DNA of 64,000 nt from Acinetobacter amyesii (lineage in GTDB: Bacteria > Pseudomonadota > Gammaproteobacteria > Pseudomonadales > Moraxellaceae): positions 124,001 to 188,000 of the forward strand of contig NZ_MVKX01000004.1 of the NCBI RefSeq assembly GCF_002018365.1, given 5' to 3'. Shown one piece after another: positions 56,431 to 64,000 of the stretch. How positions within the stretch are numbered: position 1 is the first letter of the stretch; each line of letters begins with the position of its first letter. Position numbers and translations under genes: made by a program. The notes below the pieces were generated by a model, which was not told the DNA's origin, ran no database searches, and was given only the letters and a program-made list of their open reading frames with translations.

Positions 56431-57276
56431 CTATTCATTTTTGCTAGTAGCTGCATAGATGAGAGGATGAATCGTTGGCCTTCTATTCCAATACCAGTAA
56501 AAATGCCCATGGGTATCGAGCAAACTATGCGTCGTCAATGTCGATTTATTACTATCCCCTCGCCAGCAGGCAAGTGCTGCATTACGATTATTATGTAGGT
56601 CAATAAACTCTGGATTCGAATATTTGGGTTTCGCTGGAATGTATAAAGCATCTCCCGGATTGACCCATAAATCTGCCAAGTAAATCTTGCCTAGATTTGG
56701 AAAATAACGTCCTACTGAGATGACCAGAGGCAATTGATCCTGATCGGTCGCGCTAAAAATATGCGGAAAGTCATGATGTTCTAAATCTGTAGCCACAAAA
56801 GGAAATAGGGTTTTTCCACTACAATCAGGCTTCCCACCATCCAGGTAGGCAAAACAATGACCTGCCATCATGCCGTATTCATAATGAATCTCTGACAGTA
56901 GTTTTTGATTTGAATGAATCTGAATCGCTTCACCTGCATGGACTAAGGTGATACCAAAAGCTGCTGTGGTTTCTTTGGTTGCCACCAATGGCATAAACTC
57001 GAAGTGTTGCCCTTCAAAATCAAGCTCAGTTTGCTCGCCCCAATCGGTAGTTATCGTCGAAATTTCGGAAGGAACCACGTAGGGATTTCCCATCGTCATT
57101 TTCGCATTGGTGGCCGACTCGGTAATTAAATGAATCCCTGCCCCAAGTGATGCTAAATATGTTGGATGCCCACGATCATTGAAAAAGAAGGGTGTTTGCT
57201 CGATATTGACTGTAATTTCTGCCAATTCTCGGTCAAATAATGGCGCATTAAAATAAGTTTCTTTTACTAAACTCAT
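56431..57276 (-). CDS. Unrecognised soluble protein (281 residues)
   Basis: No signal peptide or membrane segment. Beta-rich and aromatic, with conserved-looking stretches TPFFFNDRGHPTYLASLGAG, HFEFMPLVATKETTAAFGIT, FPFVATDLEHHDFPHIF and SVGRYFPNLGKIYLADLWVN. Several His and Asp residues (DLEHHDFPHIF) could bind metal, but no known motif is seen. Strong ribosome site (AAGGAAAACC) before the ATG. Not assigned to a family. Confidence 0.72.
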   Translation of the reverse strand: MSLVKETYFNAPLFDRELAEITVNIEQTPFFFNDRGHPTYLASLGAGIHLITESATNAKMTMGNPYVVPSEISTITTDWGEQTELDFEGQHFEFMPLVATKETTAAFGITLVHAGEAIQIHSNQKLLSEIHYEYGMMAGHCFAYLDGGKPDCSGKTLFPFVATDLEHHDFPHIFSATDQDQLPLVISVGRYFPNLGKIYLADLWVNPGDALYIPAKPKYSNPEFIDLHNNRNAALACWRGDSNKSTLTTHSLLDTHGHFYWYWNRRPTIHPLIYAATSKNE

Positions 57277-57322
57277 GGTTTTCCTTATTATTTTATAACT
57301 TTGTCTGAGTACATGATTGAAT

Positions 57323-57361
57323 CAGGATAAAAGCCTATTTCCCCAAATGGCTTTTATCCTG
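57323..57361. terminator. Long inverted repeat, probable terminator
   Basis: A perfect 13-bp stem CAGGATAAAAGCC/GGCTTTTATCCTG, prolonged by ATTT/AAAT around CCCC, eight bases after the stop codon of the lipoprotein gene. The T residues lie inside the stem and not after it, so it is unusual as an intrinsic terminator. Confidence 0.5.
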
Positions 57362-57368
57362 TTGAAGT

Positions 57369-58397
57369 TTATTTCATACGATTCAACATATTTTTTGCCC
57401 CTGCGTGGTTATAGTTGGTCGCTAAGTTTTGTAGGATGCCTTTTGCTCTTGCATTGGCGTTTGGATAACTTTTGCTATATGCAGGCACTGACGTTAAGCA
57501 TTTTGCAACGAGCATGCCTGATTCAGCATAGGCTCTATTGGCATTTGCACCATTTAATTTGCCATAGCTATAAGCGCGCTGTGCATTATTACAAGCGGTG
57601 ACTTGGTTTTTTCCGGCATTCAGGTCGCGTCGTGCATTCACATATAGGCGCATTTGTATCTGCTGTGATGTTTCAGCAACTGGCTTCACCGCTGGTTTAT
57701 TTTCAGGCTCTTTGGCTTTGGTTTCTTTTTTAGTCTCTACTTCTTTTTTTACTTCATCTTTCGCATTGCTTTTTGTTGTCGTTGCTTTTGCTTTGCTTGG
57801 TGTGGCTTTTTTAGCTACAGTTTCTTCTTGTTTATTATAGTTTTTGCGACGTTCATCAGGTCCAATGATTGCTGTATACAAACTGACTAAGCGGGTTTCA
57901 GAACGGTCATTCGATTTACGCTCTGAAACGGGTTCAATAGCAACCATCCAACGTTGTCCATCTGCCTGACTACACTGAAATACACCTGTGCCCTGTTTTA
58001 TACTGCTATAGGTCGCTAATAATTTACGACTCCATGCATTTTTGACTTGGTTCAAATTGCTTTTATTCAGTTGAATAAATTTGCCATTTTTGGCTTGGCA
58101 GTAACTGCTCATATTTTGCTTGGGTATCAGCGATTCTGCTTCAACATTTTTCTTTTGTGGTCCCCAATCATAGACGTATTCTTTCGCCTTTCCATTTGCG
58201 CTATTTAGCCCTTTTTGATTGATCACTTCTTGTGGTGATGCATAATGATTAAATGAATTTGGGTTTAAACTCTGCATGGTTGTACAACCATGTAATGCAA
58301 ATCCAATACTCCCCACCCATAAAATTGCCTTTAAATTCACAGCAAAAATCTCAAAAAATTCACCTCTAAAAAAATAGCGTAATTTAGTATCTTTCAC
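57369..58397 (-). CDS. Predicted lipoprotein with Lys/Glu-rich linker
   Basis: A hydrophobic stretch (ILWVGSIGFALHGC) ends in a lipobox with Cys at residue 38 of the longest frame. A GTG at 58340 (VNLKAILWVG) gives a normal 19-residue lipoprotein signal and is the likelier start. Mature part: a domain of about 160 residues with three Cys (SSYCQAKNGKFIQL, VFQCSQADGQRWMVAIEP), a low-complexity Lys/Glu/Ala/Thr linker (about residues 205-245), and a C-terminal helical domain (MRLYVNARRDLNAGKNQVTA ... AKNMLNRMK) that resembles a Sel1/TPR-like hairpin set. Function unknown; the linker suggests it spans towards the cell wall. Confidence 0.75.
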   Translation of the reverse strand: MKDTKLRYFFRGEFFEIFAVNLKAILWVGSIGFALHGCTTMQSLNPNSFNHYASPQEVINQKGLNSANGKAKEYVYDWGPQKKNVEAESLIPKQNMSSYCQAKNGKFIQLNKSNLNQVKNAWSRKLLATYSSIKQGTGVFQCSQADGQRWMVAIEPVSERKSNDRSETRLVSLYTAIIGPDERRKNYNKQEETVAKKATPSKAKATTTKSNAKDEVKKEVETKKETKAKEPENKPAVKPVAETSQQIQMRLYVNARRDLNAGKNQVTACNNAQRAYSYGKLNGANANRAYAESGMLVAKCLTSVPAYSKSYPNANARAKGILQNLATNYNHAGAKNMLNRMK

Positions 58398-58542
58398 AAT
58401 TTTATAATCTTGATTTTATTTATTATTTTTATAAATTTAATCACTAAAATCGCATACGTATGAGATGTATACACATGTTGTTCATTTTAATTTGATGAGT
58501 TTCACATTTTATTTGGATCTAGTGGTGTTTATGAAGAAAATA

Positions 58543-58569
58543 AAAAAGAGCCTCCGAGGAGGCTCTTTT
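58543..58569. terminator. Intrinsic terminator of the Bap-like adhesin gene
   Basis: AAAAGAGCCTCC/GGAGGCTCTTTT with a two-base centre, 24 bases after the adhesin stop codon; symmetric. Confidence 0.88.
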
Positions 58570-58592
58570 CTGATTGCTTAAATTCTATTTAA

Positions 58593-61500
58593 TTAGAATA
58601 TAAGTTGATTACTATCTAAAAGATCTTGCAGAGTAACATCAGTATTTTTCAAAATTACAAGACCTGTGTAATTACTTACACCAAATGTAGGTCCATCTAG
58701 ATCAATACTTACTTTTACATCAGTACCAGATTGTTCAACTTGAATAAAGCCTCCAATATTTGCATCAGTTAGTGCAGTACTTGTATCACTGAATAAACCA
58801 CGCAAATCCAACACGTCGCCTTCATTAAAATTATAATCCGCCCATGTATCATTGCCTAACAGGCTAGTATTACCACCAGCAGTTCCAGTTGACAACAAGT
58901 CATAAATTACAGTATCGGCGCCAGTACCTGTATTAAAGGTATCATCACCACTGGTACTATATTGAACTACTCCAGAATTATTCAATACTGGATTAATTGT
59001 AATAGAAGCACTATCAGTTGCACCTGTTGGGCTAATCAATGTGTAATTAATTACATCAGCAGACAAATTAGTCGTATCACCAGCTGCTTTTGCAGTATAG
59101 GTATAATCACCATTCCCTTTAACTTCAAAGTAACCTTTAGCTGTTTCATATGTAGTTGATTCATTGTAGCCAATAGTTACCCCTCCAACTAGAAGTTTAG
59201 TAAATGTTGTATCCAATGTATCTGTAGCTACACCATTATCAGCATAAATATTACCCGTAATGATCACTTGTGATGTACTGTCTGTATGCTCTCCATTGTA
59301 TGTATAGGATGTCCCATCCAATACTGCAGTTACCTGAGATGCTGATGTAGCGGCTCCAAGTATATTTCCTGCAGCTTTAGTCACAGTGTAAGTTAACTCA
59401 TAATTTCCAGCCGCTAAACTGCTCAAATCAATTGAGAATAAGTTACTGGCCGAAATGGTAGAGAGTGTTGCCGTTTTCACTACAGTATAAACATTAGAAG
59501 TGTTTGTACCTTGTGCACCAGAAATAGCTATTGCAACACCATCCAATTTCAAACTATAGGTAATAGTAGTGGTTGCTGCCGAGGTCGCTAAAGCATTAGA
59601 TAAACCTAAAGTACCTTTATTTACATCTCCTAGAGTAAATTGAATTGTGCCCGAATCACTTTGTGTAGCTGTGCTTGAGGCTACAGTCGAAACATCTGTT
59701 TGCTCATGTTCTTTGAACAAAACATTCTTCGCAACATTTACATCTAAATCGAATGTGTCATTTTCAGCCGCCACAACACCAGTCACATCGTCACTACCAA
59801 TATTGATAGTCAGTGTAGCAGTGTTATTCACTGCATTTATATCCAAAGGATCAGTAATTGTATATTCGAAGACCTCTGTTTTACCCAAACTTTCAATTTT
59901 TGGATTTGCAGTATAAGTATAGGTACCATCAGCCTTAATATTTAATGTTCCGTATAGGCCCTGAATATTTACACCATCAGTATCAACAGGTATCGCTACC
60001 CCACCAACTAGTTTGATCGTACTTACAACAGTATCCGCTAATACATTATCTGCTGTCGCACCTCCATCACCAGTGAGGACGTTACCTGTCGCTGTATCAC
60101 TTGAGATACCCAAATCTGTATCCGTACCATTTACAGTTATTCTTGGGAGAAGGCTAGCACCTAAAAAGGAACCATTTGTACCTAAATTGACTCGGTATTC
60201 TCCAGCTGGTAAATCATCAACTGTTGCCGTTAATATATTATTCAATAACTGTAATGAAATTAAGGAATAACTACCATCATCTGCACCAACAGAAGTCCAT
60301 ACTCCATCAACCTTCTGCTGCAGAATGATATAAGCATTTTGCCCTACACCTAAACTAATACCCAAACTTGCAGTAAATGTTAAATCACGTGTATGACCGT
60401 CAGCTACAACGAAACTCGATAGTGGCTGACCTAGCTCAAGGGAAAGGCCCAAAATATCCACAACAAGTAAAGCTATACCTGTTGACTCAGTCAAATTTGT
60501 CGTAATTGGTAAATGCTCAAGATTAATATTTGCATCTACTTCATCACTAACTGCGATTACATCATTCACCGCAGGGATCACGATATCTGTCAAGTTATCT
60601 AGACGAGTTTGGAAGCCTGCTGCTTCTGTTGGGTAATCTGCAATAACATTAGTTACTGCTGCTTGCGCTGCTGCTTTGTCTGCAAGAGCTTCATTACGCG
60701 CTATCGTTAATGCATCGACTTCTGCTTGGCTGATCGCGCCATCCACAACTGCATCTGCAAGTGCTTGATCCGCTGCTGCATATGCCGCTTCCGCTGCTGC
60801 AACTAAGTCTTCAACAGCATCCAATGCATCTGCAATACCATTGTCATCGAGATCGTTCACCGCAGGGATCACGATATCTGTCAAGTTATCTAGACGAGTT
60901 TGGAAGCCTGCTGCTTCTGTTGGGTAATCTGCAATAACATTAGTTACTGCTGCTTGCGCTGCTGCTTTGTCTGCAAGAGCTTCATTACGCGCTATCGTTA
61001 ATGCATCGACTTCTGCTTGGCTGATCGCGCCATCCACAACTGCATCTGCAAGTGCTTGATCCGCTGCTGCATATGCCGCTTCCGCTGCTGCAACTAAGTC
61101 TTCAACAGCATCCAATGCATCTGCAATACCATTGTCATCGAGATCGTTCACCGCAGGAATGGTGATATCCGTCAACGCATCAATACGCTCTTGGAAACCA
61201 TCTTTGGCATCTTGAACAGCTGCAGGTGCAGATGGCAAGGCATCTAACGCGTCTTGTGCTGCATCTTTGGCATCTTGTGCCGCTTTGAGTGCATCTTCAA
61301 GTGCAGCTTTTTCGGTTGGGGTGATTAAGCCATTTGATTCTGCATCCGCTAAGGCATCTTCTGCTGCATCATACGCATCTTCTGCCGCTTTCACTGCCAC
61401 TTCTGCATCGGCAATTTGCGCATCCACCGCATCATCAATGCCATTACCATCTGCATCGGTCACAGGTGGAATCACGATATCCGTTAAGTTATCGAGGCGA

Positions 61501-63383
61501 TTTTGTAAGTCGTCTTTGGCTGTACCCGGATCAAGCGCATCTACCGCATTTTGTGCAAGTTCTTTGGCATCTTGCGCATCTTTCAAGGCATCTTCTAAGG
61601 CCGCTTGTTCTTCTGGCGTAATCACGCCATCTGCATTCGCGTCTGTAAGTGCATCTTTCGCTGCTTGATCTGCTGCTTCTGCTGCATCAACCAGTTCTGT
61701 GGCTAAATCCACTGGATCTTCTGTGCCGTCATCTACGCCGTTTTCATTCGCATCGTTGACTGCTGGAATGGTGATATCCGTTAAGTTATCAATACGCTCT
61801 TGGAAGCCATCTTTGGCATCTTGTACGGCTGCAGGTGCAGATGGTAAGGCATCTACCACGTCTTGTGCTGCATCTTTGGCATCTTGTGCCGCTTTGAGTG
61901 CATCTTCAAGTTCGGCTTTTTCAGTTGGGGTGATTAAGCCATTTGATTCAGCATCCGCTAAGGCATCTTCTGCGGCTTGGTACGCATCTTCTGCCGCTTT
62001 CACTGCTGCTTCTGCATCGGCAATCTGGGCATCCACCGCATCATCAATGCCATTACCATCTGCATCGGTCACAGGTGGAATCACGATATCCGTTAAGTTA
62101 TCGAGGCGATCTTGTAAGTCGTCTTTGGCTGTACCCGGATCAAGCGCATCTACCGCATTTTGTGCAAGTTCTTTGGCATCTTGCGCATCTTTCAAGGCAT
62201 CTTCTAAGGTCGCTTGTTCTTCTGGCGTAATCACGCCATCTGCATTCGCGTCTGTAAGTGCATCTTTCGCTGCTTGATCTGCTGCTTCCGCTGCGTCAAC
62301 CAGTTCTGTGGCTAAATCCACTGGATCTTCTGTGCTGTCATCTACGCCGTTTTCATTTGCATCGTTGACTGCTGGAATGGTGATATCCGTTAAGTTATCG
62401 AGGCGATCTTGGAAGCCATCTTTGGCATCTTGAACAGCTGCAGGTGCAGATGGTAAGGCATTTACCGCGTCTTGGGCTGCATCTTTGGCATCTTGTGCCG
62501 CTTTGAGTGCATCTTCAAGTTCAGCTTTTTCCGTTGGCGTAATTAAGCCATTTGATTCTGCATCCGCTAATGCATCTTCTGCGGCTTGGTACGCATCTTC
62601 TGCCGCTTTCACTGCCGCTTCTGCATCGGCAATTTGCGCATCCACCGCATCATCAATGCCATTACCATCTGTATCGGTCACAGGTGGAATCACGATATCC
62701 GTTAAGTTATCGAGGCGATCTTGTAGGTCGTCTTTATCCGCGCTGTCTTTTAAAGCATCAACAGCCTTCTGAGCGGTATCCTCAGCTGCTTTGGCATCAG
62801 CAAGCGCTTGCTCAAGCTTGGCCTTTTCTTCAGGGGTAATTAATCCATCTGCTTGTGCATCGGTCAAAGCATCCTTTGCGGCTTTATTTGCATCTTCTGC
62901 TGCTTTTACCGCTTTTTCTGCCGCATCGAGTGCTTGATTTGAGTTACCCGAACTAGATGAACTATCTGAATCATTATTTGCCCAAGCTAAAATGCCTCCA
63001 GCCGTAACTAAAGGGACTAACCACGTCCATAAACCAACTGTTGAATCTGAATAGAGTAAAGGATTAATTTCATCGATCGGATTATAGTTAATTTCAAATA
63101 ATCCAGCTTCATTTGGATTTGTTTCTAATAGATATAATTTATCATCTTCTTCTAGTACGACATTATTTTCATTCGCATTATCTGTAAAGTAATTCTCAAT
63201 TATCAGTTGCTGTCCATCTTTCATTTTTATAATTAAAGTATTTCCACTTCTCTCCATACTTAAAACATTTTCTTTTGAAGTATGTATAACAACAACAGAA
63301 GCCTCCTTTAATGAAATATTACTCGTTTGTATGTTTTCTAAAACAGAATGATGTTCTTTTGATACAACTTGGACTTGTAACAT
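58593..63383 (-). CDS. Bap-like surface adhesin with helical EF-hand-like repeat modules, type I secreted
   Basis: A 1596-residue acidic protein. Residues 1-150: BapA-prefix-like N-terminus with a hydrophobic segment (GLWTWLVPLVTAGGILAW). Residues 151 to about 943: eight modules of 97-106 residues, each with a long Ala/Asp-rich helix, an EF-hand-like loop (DANADGVITPEE in modules 3 and 5), a second helix, the strand LTDIVIPPV, and an Asp/Asn loop such as DADGNGIDD. Residues about 944-1470: beta-sandwich and VCBS-like repeats (GTLNIKADGTYTYTANPK). The C-terminus has TSGDDTFNTGTGADTVIYDL, a type I secretion target. GAGGGTAATTATC precedes the ATG. No exporter genes are in view. A biofilm or attachment role is inferred from the family. 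Length within the modest end of Bap-like proteins. Confidence 0.9.
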   Translation of the reverse strand: MLQVQVVSKEHHSVLENIQTSNISLKEASVVVIHTSKENVLSMERSGNTLIIKMKDGQQLIIENYFTDNANENNVVLEEDDKLYLLETNPNEAGLFEINYNPIDEINPLLYSDSTVGLWTWLVPLVTAGGILAWANNDSDSSSSSGNSNQALDAAEKAVKAAEDANKAAKDALTDAQADGLITPEEKAKLEQALADAKAAEDTAQKAVDALKDSADKDDLQDRLDNLTDIVIPPVTDTDGNGIDDAVDAQIADAEAAVKAAEDAYQAAEDALADAESNGLITPTEKAELEDALKAAQDAKDAAQDAVNALPSAPAAVQDAKDGFQDRLDNLTDITIPAVNDANENGVDDSTEDPVDLATELVDAAEAADQAAKDALTDANADGVITPEEQATLEDALKDAQDAKELAQNAVDALDPGTAKDDLQDRLDNLTDIVIPPVTDADGNGIDDAVDAQIADAEAAVKAAEDAYQAAEDALADAESNGLITPTEKAELEDALKAAQDAKDAAQDVVDALPSAPAAVQDAKDGFQERIDNLTDITIPAVNDANENGVDDGTEDPVDLATELVDAAEAADQAAKDALTDANADGVITPEEQAALEDALKDAQDAKELAQNAVDALDPGTAKDDLQNRLDNLTDIVIPPVTDADGNGIDDAVDAQIADAEVAVKAAEDAYDAAEDALADAESNGLITPTEKAALEDALKAAQDAKDAAQDALDALPSAPAAVQDAKDGFQERIDALTDITIPAVNDLDDNGIADALDAVEDLVAAAEAAYAAADQALADAVVDGAISQAEVDALTIARNEALADKAAAQAAVTNVIADYPTEAAGFQTRLDNLTDIVIPAVNDLDDNGIADALDAVEDLVAAAEAAYAAADQALADAVVDGAISQAEVDALTIARNEALADKAAAQAAVTNVIADYPTEAAGFQTRLDNLTDIVIPAVNDVIAVSDEVDANINLEHLPITTNLTESTGIALLVVDILGLSLELGQPLSSFVVADGHTRDLTFTASLGISLGVGQNAYIILQQKVDGVWTSVGADDGSYSLISLQLLNNILTATVDDLPAGEYRVNLGTNGSFLGASLLPRITVNGTDTDLGISSDTATGNVLTGDGGATADNVLADTVVSTIKLVGGVAIPVDTDGVNIQGLYGTLNIKADGTYTYTANPKIESLGKTEVFEYTITDPLDINAVNNTATLTINIGSDDVTGVVAAENDTFDLDVNVAKNVLFKEHEQTDVSTVASSTATQSDSGTIQFTLGDVNKGTLGLSNALATSAATTTITYSLKLDGVAIAISGAQGTNTSNVYTVVKTATLSTISASNLFSIDLSSLAAGNYELTYTVTKAAGNILGAATSASQVTAVLDGTSYTYNGEHTDSTSQVIITGNIYADNGVATDTLDTTFTKLLVGGVTIGYNESTTYETAKGYFEVKGNGDYTYTAKAAGDTTNLSADVINYTLISPTGATDSASITINPVLNNSGVVQYSTSGDDTFNTGTGADTVIYDLLSTGTAGGNTSLLGNDTWADYNFNEGDVLDLRGLFSDTSTALTDANIGGFIQVEQSGTDVKVSIDLDGPTFGVSNYTGLVILKNTDVTLQDLLDSNQLIF
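60565..61146. repeat. Two tandem 291-bp repeats inside the adhesin gene
   Basis: Copies 60565-60855 and 60856-61146 (97 codons each) look identical by eye over their whole length. They correspond to modules 7 and 8 of the adhesin (DGAISQAEVDALTIARNEAL type). Confidence 0.9.
61150..62935. repeat. Tandem 609-bp repeats inside the adhesin gene
   Basis: The string CACAGGTGGAATCACGATAT recurs at 61461, 62070 and 62679, an exact 609-bp period (203 codons). Each unit encodes an alternating pair of a 106- and a 97-residue module. Differences between units are scattered single bases. Confidence 0.9.
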
Positions 63384-63884
63384 GATAATTACCCTCTGGT
63401 TTATTTATAAATATATGTTTTAAATAATTTTTTAAATCACATGCTTTATCTAGCTAATAAAAAGGCATGTAAATTGACGTATATCAGTTCAACAAAGTTA
63501 TAAAAATTATTAAAGTTTTTTTCTTTACCGCATTGTTAAGACGATTCAAGCCAATCCAAAGGTATAATTTTGTATTTAAGTACGCATGTATATTTTTAAA
63601 TGTGATTTGGTTTGCAATTTCAATGTAAATAAACGCAAATAAATTGTGATAAAATTCAACAAAACGTAATTTTTATTAATTATTCATCGCAATTGTTACA
63701 ATAAACACACACATGATTACTCAAGTTACATAAAAATTGTTTTTATTTACATATTTTTTATAAAACTATGAATTAAAAATTAAAAACACTTTAATTTATT
63801 GATTTTATTTAATTATACTTTTTATAAAATAAAACCATAAAAAAAACCTGCATTTTAATGCAGGTCTATTTTAAATTTATAAAT
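63384..63884. other. AT-rich region upstream of the adhesin gene
   Basis: About 500 bp of very low G+C, containing the adhesin promoter and, at its far end, the sbmA terminator. No gene or known operator recognised. The composition is what H-NS-silenced surface genes often have. Confidence 0.5.
63837..63866 (-). terminator. Intrinsic terminator of sbmA
   Basis: On the minus strand ACCTGCAT/ATGCAGGT with a four-base loop and a long T run, 19 bases after the sbmA stop. Confidence 0.85.
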
Positions 63885-64000
63885 TCAATTATTAATTTTT
63901 TCTTCAAATTCTTTTAAACGCTTATAAATAGATATTAATTCGATAATGGTTGTCCACGAGGAAATCAGGTATTGGAAAGAATCACGCACACGCCCAAAGA
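63885..64000 (-). CDS. sbmA: SbmA/BacA-type peptide transporter, C-terminal end (partial)
   Basis: The last 37 codons before a TGA at 63885-63887, open to the window edge. The sequence [20 protein letters not shown] then [17 protein letters not shown] closely resembles the C-terminus of E. coli SbmA as I recall it (FGQVRGAFQYLINSWTTLVE, MSIYKRLRSFE). SbmA is a proton-driven inner-membrane homodimer that imports peptides such as microcins, bleomycin and proline-rich antimicrobial peptides. Only the tail is visible, so the assignment rests on that block. Confidence 0.75.
   Translation of the reverse strand, partial: FGRVRDSFQYLISSWTTIIELISIYKRLKEFEEKINN

Noticed and set aside
61267..62839. Several long plus-strand frames opposite the adhesin gene
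   Set aside because: They are by-products of the Ala/Asp-rich repeats on the minus strand, repeat with the same period, and have no ribosome sites or recognisable domains.
60565..62935. Regular repeats as a possible CRISPR array
   Set aside because: The units are 291 and 609 bp, in frame and protein-coding, with no spacer-repeat alternation.

Overview
The window looks like a chromosomal segment of an Acinetobacter species (Moraxellaceae). The base composition is AT-leaning. The pmrC-pmrA-pmrB gene order, a wax ester synthase that reads almost like the Acinetobacter baylyi enzyme (recalled, not searched), the mreBCD-maf-rng cluster divergent from gatCAB, and the FadL and Bap-type surface proteins all fit that genus. 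I could not run a search, so the species is open. Most of the window is ordinary core genome; accessory material is concentrated at 11.4-12.1 kb, 53.6-54.8 kb and 58.6-63.4 kb.

Layout. 1-2.7 kb: 5' part of a Fur-controlled TonB receptor, nfuA, a rhomboid protease and a tiny lipoprotein. 2.9-10.4 kb: an unrecognised 525-residue protein, a PHO4-type phosphate permease under a probable Pho box, and metH. 10.5-13.3 kb: two small proteins, then a patch of G/C-rich inverted intergenic repeats that has swallowed a DUF559 gene, and a membrane GGDEF protein. 13.7-18.9 kb: fused dihydroxyacetone kinase, a DUF421 protein with a zinc ribbon, an ammonium transporter with an NtrC-type site, and a HAD phosphatase. 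19.0-23.5 kb: a PAP2 phosphatase facing the pmrCAB polymyxin-resistance operon; both pmrC and the PAP2 gene are preceded by a PmrA-box-like direct repeat. 23.6-36.4 kb: porin, MFS carrier, acyltransferase, patatin lipoprotein, NfeD plus SPFH pair, putP, a polyprenyl diphosphate synthase, PAS-GGDEF protein, a PrpF-type isomerase and an amino-acid permease, followed by tRNA-Arg(CCT).

37.1-45.0 kb: three tandem FadL-type outer-membrane channels, each with its own terminator and each preceded by the same 16-bp palindromic element, then thrH, cysH and the wax ester synthase/DGAT. The neighbourhood suggests uptake of hydrophobic substrates close to a storage-lipid enzyme. 45.4-53.6 kb: a 57-residue orphan, rng-maf-mreDCB (minus strand) and gatCAB (plus strand), the most conserved part of the window. 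53.6-58.4 kb: an AT-rich membrane protein of foreign look, another repeat patch, a quinone-oxidoreductase-like protein and three unrecognised proteins. 58.6-63.4 kb: a 1596-residue Bap-like, probably type-I-secreted adhesin whose central part is eight tandem helical modules with EF-hand-like loops. The window ends inside the 3' end of sbmA.

The most interesting signals are regulatory: a matched pair of PmrA boxes tying an unstudied PAP2 gene to pmrCAB, and a shared operator-like element in front of all three fadL paralogues. All are read by eye and need testing.
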